Both the position numbers and the translations under genes were made by a program. A stretch of DNA of 64,000 bases. Origin: Micromonospora saelicesensis (GTDB taxonomy: Bacteria; Actinomycetota; Actinomycetes; Mycobacteriales; Micromonosporaceae). The notes beneath the pieces were generated by a model. It made no database searches, was not told the origin of the DNA, and was given only the letters and a program-made list of their open reading frames with translations. The stretch is from the NCBI RefSeq assembly GCF_900091575.1, contig NZ_FMCR01000003.1:558001-622000 (forward strand), read 5' to 3'. How positions within the stretch are numbered: the stretch's first letter is position 1; every line of letters starts with the position of its first letter. Of the stretch, positions 1 through 8,880 are shown piece by piece.

Positions 1-292
1 CGACGGCAGGACAACTCGCCGCCGTAGCCAATTTTTGGGTTCAGCTGTCACAGAACACCCTCCGTGGGTACTACTCGCAGGAGACGTCCGAGCGAGCGGC
101 GTCCTGCGTGATACGGCCTGTATGGCGCCGATAAGCGCGCTGACCACCACATCACGTCAGGTGTTCAAATGAGGGCAAATTGGGACAATAGCCGAAGTGA
201 ATCTATCTGAATTGGACTAACCTTCGCGTTCTTGTTTGCCGCTTCCGCGACAGGCGGGCGGGTGCGGCCAAGCGGTCGAGCCGAACCTCGGC
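1..292. other. Window edge, no supported gene
   Basis: No convincing gene is visible here. A frame open from the window edge to a TAA at 132-134 has only moderate GC at third codon positions, well below the neighbouring genes, and matches no family I recognise. The rest is the downstream region of the minus-strand methyltransferase gene. Confidence 0.4.
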
Positions 293-946
293 CTACCGCC
301 GGCCCGTTGGGAGCGGCCTGACCGCGCGGCCGAGGACGCAGGGGGAGGAGGGGCTGTTGCTGGTGGCCGGGAAACGGAATTTGCGCAGCTCCTGCACCTC
401 GAAGCCGGCCGCCACGATGGCGGCGACGGTGTCGCGATTGGTGTGGCAACCGGCGAACAGCTTCGGCCAGAGTGTGGCGTCGAGGAGTCGTTGGGCGCGG
501 TGCAGACCGGTGGCCTCCTCGGCGGCCACGTGCTCGAAGAACCGCACCTGGCCTCCGGGACGCAGCACCCGGCTGATCTCGGCCAACGCGCTCACCTGAT
601 CGGGCACGGTGCACAACACCAACGCGACCACCGCCGCGTCGAACTCGCCGTCCCCGGTGGGCAGCGCCTCGGCCAGACCGTCGACGACCGTGACCGGAAC
701 CGGCGCGGCAGACGCGGCGCGCTCGGCAGCGGCACGCAGACGCCGCTCCGGTTCGACCGCGAGGACCTGGGTCACCCCCGGCGGATAGTGGGCGAACATC
801 CGCCCGTTGCCCGCGCCGATCTCGATCACCCGGCCGGAGAGACCGGCGACCAGGTCCCGCCGGAACGCCGCAGTGCCGGCGCGGTCCATGGCGACGCTGA
901 GCCGCTCGTAGACCCGAGCGAACACCGGATGGGACACCTTGGCCAC
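293..946 (-). CDS. Class I SAM-dependent methyltransferase
   Basis: A predicted cytosolic methyltransferase of about 217 residues. The SAM-binding motif I (VIEIGAGNGRMF) lies near residue 40, followed by the acidic loop (AVEPE) and the motif LRPGGQVRFFEH that is typical of the UbiE/Methyltransf_11 group. The substrate cannot be read from the sequence. The longer frame reaches 1030, but I chose the GTG at 946 because AGGAGGT (957-951) sits 4 bases before it and the conserved domain starts right after. It is divergent from the NmrA-like gene, with about 120 bp between them that must hold both promoters. Confidence 0.85.
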   Translation of the reverse strand: MAKVSHPVFARVYERLSVAMDRAGTAAFRRDLVAGLSGRVIEIGAGNGRMFAHYPPGVTQVLAVEPERRLRAAAERAASAAPVPVTVVDGLAEALPTGDGEFDAAVVALVLCTVPDQVSALAEISRVLRPGGQVRFFEHVAAEEATGLHRAQRLLDATLWPKLFAGCHTNRDTVAAIVAAGFEVQELRKFRFPATSNSPSSPCVLGRAVRPLPTGRR

Positions 947-1065
947 GTCGACCTCCTGATCTCCGTCGAACTGTTCTCCCGCGATTGTCCTGCATCCGTG
1001 CACGCTTTCCGTCTTACTGGTTTGCAGCACGATTCAACCCAGTGCAGACAGGACGTGGTGCGGCC

Positions 1066-1821
1066 ATGAAGATCGTCGTCATCGGGGGCAGCGGCCTCAT
1101 CGGTTCCAAGCTCGTGGACCGCCTCGGCGCCCAGGGCCACGAGGCGGTGCCGGCATCGCCGAAGACCGGGGTGAACACCCTTACCGGCGAGGGAGTGGCC
1201 GATGCGCTCACCAACGCCGAGGTCGTCGTCGACGTGTCGAACTCGCCGTCGTTCGAGGACGCCGCCGTACTGGAGTTCTTCGAGACCTCGACCCGGACAC
1301 TCCTCGCCGCCGCGTCGGACGCCGGGGTGAACCACTACGTGGCGCTTTCCATCGTGGGCTGCGACCGGATCCCGGACAGCGGGTACATGCGCGCGAAGGT
1401 CGCCCAGGAGAAGCTCATCGTCGCGTCCGGACTCCCGTACTCGGTGGTGCACGCCACCCAGTTCTTCGAGTTCCTTCAGGGCATCATCGACACCGCCACG
1501 GACGGCGACACCGTGCACCTCGCGCCGGTACTCATTCAACCGATGGCCGCGGACGACGTCGCGGCCGCGGTAGCCGAGGTCGCGCTCGGCGCGCCGACGA
1601 ACTCCGTGGTCGAGGTCGCCGGGCCGGAGCAGTTCCGCCTCGACGAACTGGGCCGGTCCCTCCTCGCCGACCAACAGGATCCTCGTTCGGTGGTGGCCGA
1701 CCCCGACGCCCGCTACTTCGGTGCCAAGCTGGGCGAACGCTCGCTCGTCCCGGCCGACGGTGCCAGCCTCGCCGGCACCGCCCTGGACGACTGGCGTGCC
1801 CGGGCGGGCCGGGGACACTGA
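1066..1821 (+). CDS. NmrA-like NAD(P)-binding reductase
   Basis: An atypical short-chain dehydrogenase of about 251 residues. The N-terminal MKIVVIGGSGLIGSKLVDRL is a Rossmann GxxGxxG dinucleotide site starting at residue 1, which is why the ATG at 1066 is preferred over the upstream in-frame start at 985. The central part (HYVALSIVGCDRIPDSGYMRAK) and the substrate segment follow the NmrA/NAD(P)H-binding pattern seen in quinone-oxidoreductase-like or regulatory proteins. Its substrate is unknown. It is convergent with the membrane protein gene that ends at 1831. Confidence 0.85.
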   Translation: MKIVVIGGSGLIGSKLVDRLGAQGHEAVPASPKTGVNTLTGEGVADALTNAEVVVDVSNSPSFEDAAVLEFFETSTRTLLAAASDAGVNHYVALSIVGCDRIPDSGYMRAKVAQEKLIVASGLPYSVVHATQFFEFLQGIIDTATDGDTVHLAPVLIQPMAADDVAAAVAEVALGAPTNSVVEVAGPEQFRLDELGRSLLADQQDPRSVVADPDARYFGAKLGERSLVPADGASLAGTALDDWRARAGRGH

Positions 1822-1822
1822 G

Positions 1823-1856
1823 CCGGCCCGCTACCGCGGCGTCCTGGGCGGGCCGG
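1823..1856. terminator. Shared hairpin between convergent genes
   Basis: CCGGCCCGC (1823-1831) pairs with GCGGGCCGG (1848-1856) across a 16-base loop. It lies at the end of the NmrA-like gene and overlaps the last codons of the convergent gene. There is no U-tract, which is common for actinobacterial terminators. Confidence 0.45.
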
Positions 1857-4053
1857 CCCGCCCACCCAGGCGCTGCACCAACTCCCGTACCGCCTCGGTG
1901 AACGGCTCGTCCGACTCGCCCGGCCAGTGCCCGTGGATGGGTGGGGCGACGCTGTCCCCGGGGGGTGTCACCACGTCACGGGGATCACGTTGTCGACGAT
2001 CCACCGCGGCGGCCGGGTCACCGGTGGGCGCGGGTGCGGGACGTGGCGAGAAGATCCAGCCACCGATGGGGTCGGTGTCGCGCCACAGGTTCACCCAGCG
2101 CCAACCCACCCGCCGGCCGATCTCGTGCAGTGCCGCGTCGTCGACGTACGCGGGGAAGAGCCGTGCGTAGAGGCGGCGCAGCGGGGATCCGTGGGTGAGC
2201 AGGGCGACCCGGTCGCCGACCTTCGGCGGCAGTTGGAGCACCGTGGCGGCGAGCAGAACCGAGCCGTGGCTGTGCCCGGTGAGCAGCACCGCGTCGCCGC
2301 GCTCGACCAGATAGGTGATCCGGCGGGCCAACTCCGGCACCGCCCGCTCGGAGTAGCAGGGCGGTGCGAACGGATGGGCGGCCCGGGGCCAGAAGGTGCC
2401 GAGGTCCCAGAGGACACCGATGTGCCGGCGGTACGGCTCGGTGCGGTACGCGAAGATGCCGCCGATGATCAGACCGAGGATGATCGCCGCGATCACCCAG
2501 CTACCGAACGCGATGACGAACGTGATCGCGCCCGCCGGGAATCCGATGTTCCGCTCGATGACGTCGCCCGGGACCTGCCCCAGCAGGCCGATGGTGGTGG
2601 TGGCCGTGCCAAGTCCGGCGAGGCAACCGTAGAGCACTGCCAACGGCACCAGCTTCTCGGTGAAGCGAGCCCGGGCTATCGCGTCTCGGACCTGCCGCAG
2701 TCGGGGCCCTGCCTCGGCCGGCGGGTTCGGGAAGTCGCGCGCGACTATCGCCGCGGCGGCCCGCCGTCGACCGCGGCGGGAGATCAGGATGACGAGGCCG
2801 GCGACGATCGCGGTGAAGAGCACCGCGCGGAAGAAGCCGTAGATCGCCCAGGTGTAGGCGCGGGGTGGGCCGGAGGCGATGCCCGCTCCGGTGGACACGC
2901 CGCGGTCCAGGAAGTCCGCCACCCGGTAGACCAGTTCGGCGGAGTACGCCACCGCCATGCTGATCCCGGTGGCGGCGACAACGAGAGCGCCCAGCCCGAA
3001 CAGCGGGGTGGCGCCGTGGTCCCGGCGCCGGTGCCAGAGCAGCACCACGCCCAGGGCGGCCAACAGCGTCGTCTGCGCCACGAACAGACCGGCCAGGGTC
3101 GGGTCGTAGCCGGGGAGCCCGTGCTCCTGCGGCCACGGCTGCGAGCTGGTCGGCACGTGTGCCACGACGACCACGGTCAGGACGATGGCAGCGCTCCGGA
3201 GGGTGCGGGTGACCCGGTCGAGCCGCTGGTCGCCGGGGGCCCTGTCCATCATCGGCGGTGTGCAGAGCAGTCCCACGCAGCCCGTCAGGATCACCCCCGT
3301 GATCGCCGTCAGCGCGATCGTGGCCGGCGAGGCGTCACTGGCGCCCCGGGCCAGAAGCAGGACGAGGTCCAGCGTCGCGAAGGCGGCCGCGACGTGGATG
3401 GCGCGCAACCGGCCCACCAGTGGCTCGGCGTCCCACTGGCCGACCGTGCCGAGCCGAGACGCGGAGGTGCCCTGATCAGGCGCCCGGAACGCCTCGAAGG
3501 TCCGCCCCGGACGGCAGCTGACCCGCCAGATCAGACCGACCGCGGCGGCCGGGACCAGCGCGAGCACCGCCAGCCGCAGTCCGACCGGGCGTCCACCCAA
3601 CCAGGACAACCAACTGCGTCCCGCCAGGCAGTCCGGCGCGGCCAGGCACTTCCAACCGACGAGGTCCAGGGCGACCCCGGCGATGGCGAGCACGTACAAC
3701 ACGGTGAGCGTGAGTGCCAGCACCCGGCACAGGGACTTGACCGTCGCCTCGGAACGTGGGTTCGCCGGGCGCATCCAGATCGCGACGTTCACCAGCATGA
3801 ACGGGAGCAGGAAGACCACCGCCAGGGTGCGGGCCACGGTCCCGGAGGGCAGGTCACCCCAGCGGTACGCCTCAAGCGTCACGCCGTGCACGCCAGCGCT
3901 GTCTGAGTTCCGGGGGCGCGGCCGGTAGAACCCGCCACTGCGGTCACCGGCTACCTGCCCGGTCTGTTGCAGGTCCAGCACCTGTGCGGCGCTCGCGCCG
4001 GAGACTCCGTGCACCCGTAGCTCCACGACGTCACCGGAGTCGTCCAGCCCGCT
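1831..4053 (-). CDS. Polytopic membrane protein with lipase-like GHSHG motif
   Basis: A large membrane protein of about 740 residues with many hydrophobic segments and a predicted alpha/beta-hydrolase character. Near the N-terminus is VELRVHGVSG, which resembles the HG oxyanion strand of lipases. Near the C-terminus is VLLTGHSHGSVLLAATV, a G-x-S-x-G nucleophile elbow (GHSHG), followed by LTHGSPLRRLY. The membrane core lies between, which suggests a hydrolase split around or fused to a transmembrane domain. The substrate is unknown. The start is uncertain: the longest frame uses a TTG at 4188. I prefer the TTG at 4053, since homologous N-termini should begin just before VELRVHG, but a GTG at 4026 is also possible. 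Confidence 0.65.
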   Translation of the reverse strand, partial: SGLDDSGDVVELRVHGVSGASAAQVLDLQQTGQVAGDRSGGFYRPRPRNSDSAGVHGVTLEAYRWGDLPSGTVARTLAVVFLLPFMLVNVAIWMRPANPRSEATVKSLCRVLALTLTVLYVLAIAGVALDLVGWKCLAAPDCLAGRSWLSWLGGRPVGLRLAVLALVPAAAVGLIWRVSCRPGRTFEAFRAPDQGTSASRLGTVGQWDAEPLVGRLRAIHVAAAFATLDLVLLLARGASDASPATIALTAITGVILTGCVGLLCTPPMMDRAPGDQRLDRVTRTLRSAAIVLTVVVVAHVPTSSQPWPQEHGLPGYDPTLAGLFVAQTTLLAALGVVLLWHRRRDHGATPLFGLGALVVAATGISMAVAYSAELVYRVADFLDRGVSTGAGIASGPPRAYTWAIYGFFRAVLFTAIVAGLVILISRRGRRRAAAAIVARDFPNPPAEAGPRLRQVRDAIARARFTEKLVPLAVLYGCLAGLGTATTTIGLLGQVPGDVIERNIGFPAGAITFVIAFGSWVIAAIILGLIIGGIFAYRTEPYRRHIGVLWDLGTFWPRAAHPFAPPCYSERAVPELARRITYLVERGDAVLLTGHSHGSVLLAATVLQLPPKVGDRVALLTHGSPLRRLYARLFPAYVDDAALHEIGRRVGWRWVNLWRDTDPIGGWIFSPRPAPAPTGDPAAAVDRRQRDPRDVVTPPGDSVAPPIHGHWPGESDEPFTEAVRELVQRLGGRAGPPRTPR

Positions 4054-4294
4054 CAACCGCGCTGATCCATCCTTCGTCCTCCCGAGGCGTCTCGCAGCCC
4101 TTGTCCCGCGACCCAGCCCGACGTCACGCGCCGGGCCGCCGACCGCGGTGACGGCAGAGCCGGGTCTACCCGATCCGGACGCCCTCAATCTCGGCCGGCC
4201 GGGGCGCTACCCGCCCAGGCCGGGCCCGACCGGCGGTCACCGGCCGGGCCATGCCGGCGAGGATTGATCCGGCCGTGGCGGGGTAGGTGCCGCC

Positions 4295-5443
4295 ATGGTC
4301 GCTGCCGGTCGGCGCGGAGCGGACGCGGGCCCGTCGACCGTCGCCCGGTGGTGGGACCGCCTGGTGGCCGCGTTGCGCGACCGGGTCCGTCGGGTACGAA
4401 CCATCGGCGGCCTGGCCCTGCAGGCCGGCCTGGCCGCGGCGCTGTCCTGGCTGGTGGCGCATTCGCTACTCCAGGTGTCGCAGCCGGTCTTCGCGCCGAT
4501 CTCCGCCGTCTCGACGCTCGCCGCATCGGTCGGCCAGCGGTTGCGTCGCACCGTCGAGCTGATCATCGGGGTCACCGTCGGAGTGCTGATCGGCGACCTG
4601 CTCCTCCTGGTGATCGGCACCGGGTGGTGGCAGCTCGCCCTGATCGTCGTGCTGGCGATCGTCGTCGCGCTCTTCCTCGTGGGTAGCGCGGCGGTGGTGA
4701 TCCAGGCCGGGGCGACGGCGGTGCTCATCGCCACGCTCAGCCCGGCCGTCCGGGATCTGGAGATTCCCCGGTTCGTGGATGCGCTCGTCGGGGGAGGGGT
4801 GGCGCTGCTGGTCACCGCCGTGTTGCTGCCGTTGAACCCGCTGCGGGTGCTCAACCGGGCCGCGCGGCCGGCGTTGGATCTTCTCGCGACCCAGCTTGAC
4901 GCCACCGCCGAGGCGCTGGCCGAGCGGGATGCCGCTCTGGCCCGTACCGCCCGGGGTGAGCTGCGGCAGAGCGCGAGCCGGTTGAAGGCGTTCGTCGAGG
5001 CGACCCAGGGCGCCCAGGAGGCGAGCACCCTGTCACCGGTGTACTGGCATCAACGGCACGGGCCGGTGGGCCGCTACGCGCAGGCGGCGGAGCCGATCGA
5101 CCGGGCGATGCGCAACAGCGGCACCCTGATCCGACGATCGGTGACGCTCATCGAGGACGGCGAGCCGGTGCCGGAGTCGCTGCCGACGGCGGTGGCCGAT
5201 CTCGCCGAGGCGGTCCGCCTGCTCAAGCGGCAGTTCGCCGTTGGCGCCGAGCCGAACCGGGCCCGGGAGCAGGCGCTACGAGCGGTCCGGACGGCCGGCC
5301 ACGCCTATCGGGACGGCGTTGGCTTCTCCGGTGCGGTGGTGGTGGCACAGGTCCGGACGACAGTCAGTGACCTCCTGGTCGCCTCCGGCCTGAGCCAGGA
5401 GGACGCGAACCACCTGGTCAGGAGGCTTTTCGGCGACGTCTGA
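4295..5443 (+). CDS. FUSC-family (ArAE-type) membrane protein
   Basis: A membrane protein of 382 residues. The N-terminal 170 residues form about five to six hydrophobic segments (GLALQAGLAAALSWLVA, RTVELIIGVTVGVLIGDLLLL, LALIVVLAIVVALFLVG), followed by a soluble helical C-terminal half. This matches the FUSC / aromatic-acid-exporter family, whose members export aromatic acids or similar compounds in other bacteria. The substrate here is unknown. It reads divergently from the GHSHG membrane protein. Confidence 0.8.
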   Translation: MVAAGRRGADAGPSTVARWWDRLVAALRDRVRRVRTIGGLALQAGLAAALSWLVAHSLLQVSQPVFAPISAVSTLAASVGQRLRRTVELIIGVTVGVLIGDLLLLVIGTGWWQLALIVVLAIVVALFLVGSAAVVIQAGATAVLIATLSPAVRDLEIPRFVDALVGGGVALLVTAVLLPLNPLRVLNRAARPALDLLATQLDATAEALAERDAALARTARGELRQSASRLKAFVEATQGAQEASTLSPVYWHQRHGPVGRYAQAAEPIDRAMRNSGTLIRRSVTLIEDGEPVPESLPTAVADLAEAVRLLKRQFAVGAEPNRAREQALRAVRTAGHAYRDGVGFSGAVVVAQVRTTVSDLLVASGLSQEDANHLVRRLFGDV

Positions 5444-5498
5444 GAGTCAGGTGAACCCCGGCGGAGCCAGGCGGCGGCATCTTCCTGAGCCATGCCTG

Positions 5499-5537
5499 TT
5501 GCACTCTGAGCCAAAGTGGTGCCATGATGGTGCCATG
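5499..5537 (+). promoter_or_regulatory. Tandem operator overlapping a likely leaderless start
   Basis: TGGTGCCATG occurs twice with an 11-bp period, at 5517-5526 and 5528-5537. The second copy contains the start codon of the ribbon-helix-helix gene. TTGCAC (5499-5504) and CATGAT (5523-5528) are 18 bp apart and would place transcription at or near the ATG. No Shine-Dalgarno sequence precedes it. Each repeat is a near-palindrome (TGG-TG-CCA), a size and spacing typical of sites bound by Arc/MetJ-type dimers. Autoregulation is inferred. Confidence 0.5.
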
Positions 5538-6059
5538 GAGCTGAGGTCATACGTCGAGAACCTTCGTAACGAGTTCGCCGTGGCCGCGGAGGGCGTGGAC
5601 CCGGAGGCCCGAGCGCTGGCCGAACGACTCTTCGCGCAATTGGAGGCGGCCACCCGTCTCACGCTGCTCGAAGCGCTGTCGGACGCGGCCGACGAGATCA
5701 CCCGCGACCTCGCACCGGGCTCGGTGCACGTTCGGTTGCGCGGGCGCGAGCCCGACTTCGTGGTGACGCCGGCCAGCCCGCCGGTCGCGGTGGCGAGCGA
5801 GCCCAGCGGCCCGCCACCGCTGTCGGTGCCGGTGTCCGCGCCCGACGGTGACGAGGGCGGCACCTCGCGGATCAACCTGCGGCTCCCCGATCACCTGAAG
5901 GCCAGCGTCGAGGACGCCGCCGGCCGCGCCGGGCTCTCGGTCAACGCCTGGCTGGTGCGCGCCGTCGCCGGTGCCATCGGGGCGGGCGATACGCAGCGTC
6001 GTCCACCCCGCCGGGTGGAGCCGACCTCCGGCCAGCACTTCACCGGCTGGGCCCGCTAA
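5535..6059 (+). CDS. Ribbon-helix-helix (HicB/Arc-like) regulator
   Basis: A protein of 174 residues. Residues 111-148 (RINLRLPDHLKASVEDAAGR, then AGLSVNAWLVRAV) are a ribbon-helix-helix DNA-binding domain of the HicB C-terminal/Arc type. The N-terminal 60 residues are helical, and the linker is rich in Pro and Ser. No HicA-like toxin is adjacent. It heads a unit with the DUF4097 protein and a DrrAB-like transporter and probably regulates that unit. The start at 5535 was chosen because MELRSYVENLR begins the conserved region and no better-supported upstream start exists. Confidence 0.75.
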   Translation: MELRSYVENLRNEFAVAAEGVDPEARALAERLFAQLEAATRLTLLEALSDAADEITRDLAPGSVHVRLRGREPDFVVTPASPPVAVASEPSGPPPLSVPVSAPDGDEGGTSRINLRLPDHLKASVEDAAGRAGLSVNAWLVRAVAGAIGAGDTQRRPPRRVEPTSGQHFTGWAR

Positions 6060-6132
6060 CTTCCCGTACCCCTTCCACCACCACGCCGCCGACCAGCGGC
6101 GACCTCCGCCGACCACAGTTCGGGAGACCACC

Positions 6133-6975
6133 ATGCCTGTTTTCGAGACGCCAGAACCGATTTCCGTCCAGATCGACCTGCCGATCGGCGATGCCTGGAT
6201 CGCCGCGAGCGACCGCACCGACACGGTCGTGACGGTGCGGCCCCGCGACCCGTCGAGCAAGGCCGACGTGAGCGCCGCCGAACAGAGCACCGTCGAGTTC
6301 ACCGCCGGGCGACTGGTGATCCGGGTGCCGAAGAGCTGGCGCCGCTACGGGTTCGGTCCCGGCCCGTCGGTCGACGTCCAGATCGAGCTGCCGACCGGGT
6401 CACGGGTGTACGCCGAGGCGGCGTGGGCGGCGTTCCGCTGCGAGGGTCGGCTCGGCGAGTGTCGGATCAAGACCGGCAGCGGCATCCGACTCGACGAGAC
6501 CGGGCCGTTGGAGATCGACAGCAGCCACGGCGAGGTCGCGGTCGAGCGTGTGCTGGGTTCCGCCCGGGTGAAGGCCTCGTCCGGCAAGGTGCGCATCGGC
6601 ACGGTCGACGGCACCGCCGAGATCAAGAACTCGTCCGGCGACTGCTGGATCGGCCACAGCGGTGGCGACGTGCGGATCAACACGGCCTACGGGGACATCA
6701 CAGTGGACGCCTCGCAGGCCTCGGTGACGGCGCGCACCGCCTACGGCAACCTGCGGCTCGGTGCGGTCACCCGCGGCGCGATCGACGCACAGACCTCCTT
6801 CGGCGCGATCGAGGTCGGCATCCGTCGCGGGACCGCCGCCTGGCTCGACGTGAGTTCCAAGCACGGCCGCGTGCACAACGCGCTGGAGTCGACCGACAGC
6901 CCGGCGCAGACCGACGAGACGGTCGAGGTCCGGGCGAACACGTCCTACGGCGACATCATGATCCGCCGCGCCTGA
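6133..6975 (+). CDS. DUF4097-family beta-repeat protein
   Basis: A protein of 280 residues made of short beta-strand repeats such as IKTGSGIRLDETGPLEIDSS, VKASSGKVRIGTVDGTAEIK and TAYGDITVDASQASVT, typical of the DUF4097 right-handed beta-helix family. No signal peptide or membrane segment is visible, so it is probably cytosolic. GGGAG at about 6122 precedes the ATG at 6133. It lies 73 bp after the ribbon-helix-helix gene and 33 bp before the ABC ATPase, an arrangement I know from other actinobacteria. Its role is unknown. Confidence 0.8.
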   Translation: MPVFETPEPISVQIDLPIGDAWIAASDRTDTVVTVRPRDPSSKADVSAAEQSTVEFTAGRLVIRVPKSWRRYGFGPGPSVDVQIELPTGSRVYAEAAWAAFRCEGRLGECRIKTGSGIRLDETGPLEIDSSHGEVAVERVLGSARVKASSGKVRIGTVDGTAEIKNSSGDCWIGHSGGDVRINTAYGDITVDASQASVTARTAYGNLRLGAVTRGAIDAQTSFGAIEVGIRRGTAAWLDVSSKHGRVHNALESTDSPAQTDETVEVRANTSYGDIMIRRA

Positions 6976-7008
6976 CCCACCGCCCCGCCGACCACAGATG
7001 AGGAGACC

Positions 7009-7986
7009 ATGACCAGCTCCATGAACCCCGCGATCGTCGCCACCGACCTGCGCAAGTCCTACGGCGACAAGGTCGTGCTGAACGGCATCGACCTGATGAT
7101 CACCGAGGGCACCATCTTCGCGTTGCTCGGTCCGAACGGCGCCGGCAAGACGACCACCGTGCAGATCCTCTCCACCCTGATCGACGCCGACGGCGGTAAC
7201 GCCCGCATCTTCGGCCACGACCTGACCCGGGAACCCGACGCGGTACGCGCGCTGATCGGCGTCACCGGCCAGTTCTCCGCCGTCGACAACCTGCTCACCG
7301 GTCGGGAGAACCTGATCCTGATGGCCGACCTGTGCCACCTGGACAGGGCCGCCGGTCGGCGGCGGATCGGCGACCTGCTCGACCAGTTCGACCTGACCGA
7401 GGCGGCGGGCAAGCCGGTGTCGACGTACTCCGGTGGCATGCGCCGACGGCTCGACCTCGCGATGACCCTGGTCGGCGAGCCCCGGGTCATCTTCCTCGAC
7501 GAGCCGACCACCGGCCTCGACCCGCGCAGCCGCCGGGCCATGTGGCACATCATCCGCGCGCTCGCCGCCGAGGGCGTGACCATCCTGCTCACCACGCAGT
7601 ACCTGGAGGAGGCCGACCAACTCGCCGACCGGGTGGCGTTCCTCGACCACGGCCGACTGATCGCCGAGGGCACGCCACGCGAACTCAAGCGTCTCATCCC
7701 GGGCGGTCACGTCGTGTTGCAGTTCGCCGACCAGGAAGGGCTCGACTCGGCGGCCCGGACGTTCGACGCCGCCACCCGGGACGACGCGGCGCTCACCCTC
7801 CAGGTGCCGAGTGACGGCGGGGTCGGGTCGCTGCGATCCCTGCTCGACCAGCTCGACCGCGCCTCGATCAGCGTGGCGGGGCTCTCCGTGCACACCCCCG
7901 ACCTCGACGACGTCTTCCTCACCCTCACCGGTCAGCCCGACACCCGGGCCAGCCGAACCGACCACGAAAGGGCTCCCGCGCGATGA
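7009..7986 (+). CDS. DrrA-type ABC exporter ATPase
   Basis: A nucleotide-binding subunit of 325 residues. It has Walker A GPNGAGKT at 41-48, signature YSGGMRRR at 140-147 and Walker B IFLDEP at 161-166, followed by a C-terminal DrrA-like extension. The family drives export of drugs, antibiotics or lipids with a separate membrane subunit. AGGAG precedes the ATG. The stop overlaps the start of the permease gene (ATGA), so the two are translationally coupled. The substrate is unknown. Confidence 0.9.
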   Translation: MTSSMNPAIVATDLRKSYGDKVVLNGIDLMITEGTIFALLGPNGAGKTTTVQILSTLIDADGGNARIFGHDLTREPDAVRALIGVTGQFSAVDNLLTGRENLILMADLCHLDRAAGRRRIGDLLDQFDLTEAAGKPVSTYSGGMRRRLDLAMTLVGEPRVIFLDEPTTGLDPRSRRAMWHIIRALAAEGVTILLTTQYLEEADQLADRVAFLDHGRLIAEGTPRELKRLIPGGHVVLQFADQEGLDSAARTFDAATRDDAALTLQVPSDGGVGSLRSLLDQLDRASISVAGLSVHTPDLDDVFLTLTGQPDTRASRTDHERAPAR

Positions 7987-8771
7987 GCACCCTCTCCCTC
8001 GCCGTCCGCGACTCGAGCACCATGCTGCGGCGAAACCTGCTGCACATGCGGCGGTATCCGTCGATGACGTTCCTGCTCATCGGCATCCCGATCATCATCC
8101 TGCTGCTCTTCGTCTACGTCTTCGGCGGCACGCTCGGCGCCGGTCTCGGCCCGTCCGGGGACCGGTCCCAGTACGCCAACTACGTCACCCCCGGCATCCT
8201 GCTCATCACTGTGGTCAGCGCTGCGCAGGGCACCGCCATCTCGGTCGCGATGGACATGACCGAGGGGATCATCGCCCGGTTCCGCACAATGTCGATCTTC
8301 CGACCGTCGGTCCTGACGGGTCATGTACTGGGCAGCCTGGTGCAGACCATGCTCAGCCTCGTGGCCGTCATCCTCGTGGCGCTGCTGGTCGGGTTCCGGC
8401 CCAACGCCAACGCTGTCGAGTGGCTCGCGGCGATCGGCGTGCTCGCCATGGTCACCTTTGCGCTCACCTGGCTGTCCGTCGCCCTCGGCCTGGTCAGTGA
8501 CAGCGTCGAGACGGCCAGCAACCTCCCCATGCCGCTGATCCTCCTGCCGTTCCTCGGCAGCGGGTTCGTCCCCACCGACTCCATGCCGACCGCGGTGCGG
8601 TGGTTCGCGGACTACCAGCCCTTCACGCCCGTCATGGAGACCCTTCGCGGCCTGCTGCTGGGTACCGGGATCGGCGCCAACGGGATCATCGCGGTCGTCT
8701 GGTGCGCCGTCATCACAGTGGGCTGCTTCCTCTGGGCCAAGGCCCTGTACAACCGCAACCGGACGGCCTGA
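7983..8771 (+). CDS. DrrB-type ABC-2 exporter permease
   Basis: An integral membrane protein of 262 residues with about six transmembrane helices and the ABC-2 segment MDMTEGIIARFRTMSIFRPSV, which contains the loop that couples to the ATPase. LPFLGSGFVPTDSMP before the last helices is typical of daunorubicin-resistance-type permeases. It pairs with the overlapping upstream ATPase gene. A strong hairpin follows it. Confidence 0.9.
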   Translation: MSTLSLAVRDSSTMLRRNLLHMRRYPSMTFLLIGIPIIILLLFVYVFGGTLGAGLGPSGDRSQYANYVTPGILLITVVSAAQGTAISVAMDMTEGIIARFRTMSIFRPSVLTGHVLGSLVQTMLSLVAVILVALLVGFRPNANAVEWLAAIGVLAMVTFALTWLSVALGLVSDSVETASNLPMPLILLPFLGSGFVPTDSMPTAVRWFADYQPFTPVMETLRGLLLGTGIGANGIIAVVWCAVITVGCFLWAKALYNRNRTA

Positions 8772-8809
8772 TCCGTCCGGAGCGCTCGGTCCCGCCAACG
8801 CAGGCGGAG

Positions 8810-8847
8810 AGCCGGCGGCTCGGCCCACAGGGGTCGGGCCGCCGGCT
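8810..8847 (+). terminator. Hairpin after drrAB-like pair
   Basis: AGCCGGCGGC (8810-8819) pairs with GCCGCCGGCT (8838-8847). The 18-base loop can pair further (GGCCC with GGGTC). There is no U-tract. Confidence 0.65.
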
Positions 8848-8880
8848 CGTGGCGTAGTGCGACCGGCGGGTCGGCGACCG

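Noticed and set aside
3..134. Open frame running from the window edge to a TAA, as a possible gene end
   Set aside because: About 43 codons, modest third-position GC and no family resemblance. Kept only as unassigned edge sequence.
5535..6059. HicAB toxin-antitoxin pair
   Set aside because: Only the HicB-like DNA-binding part is present. No HicA-like small basic protein lies on either side.
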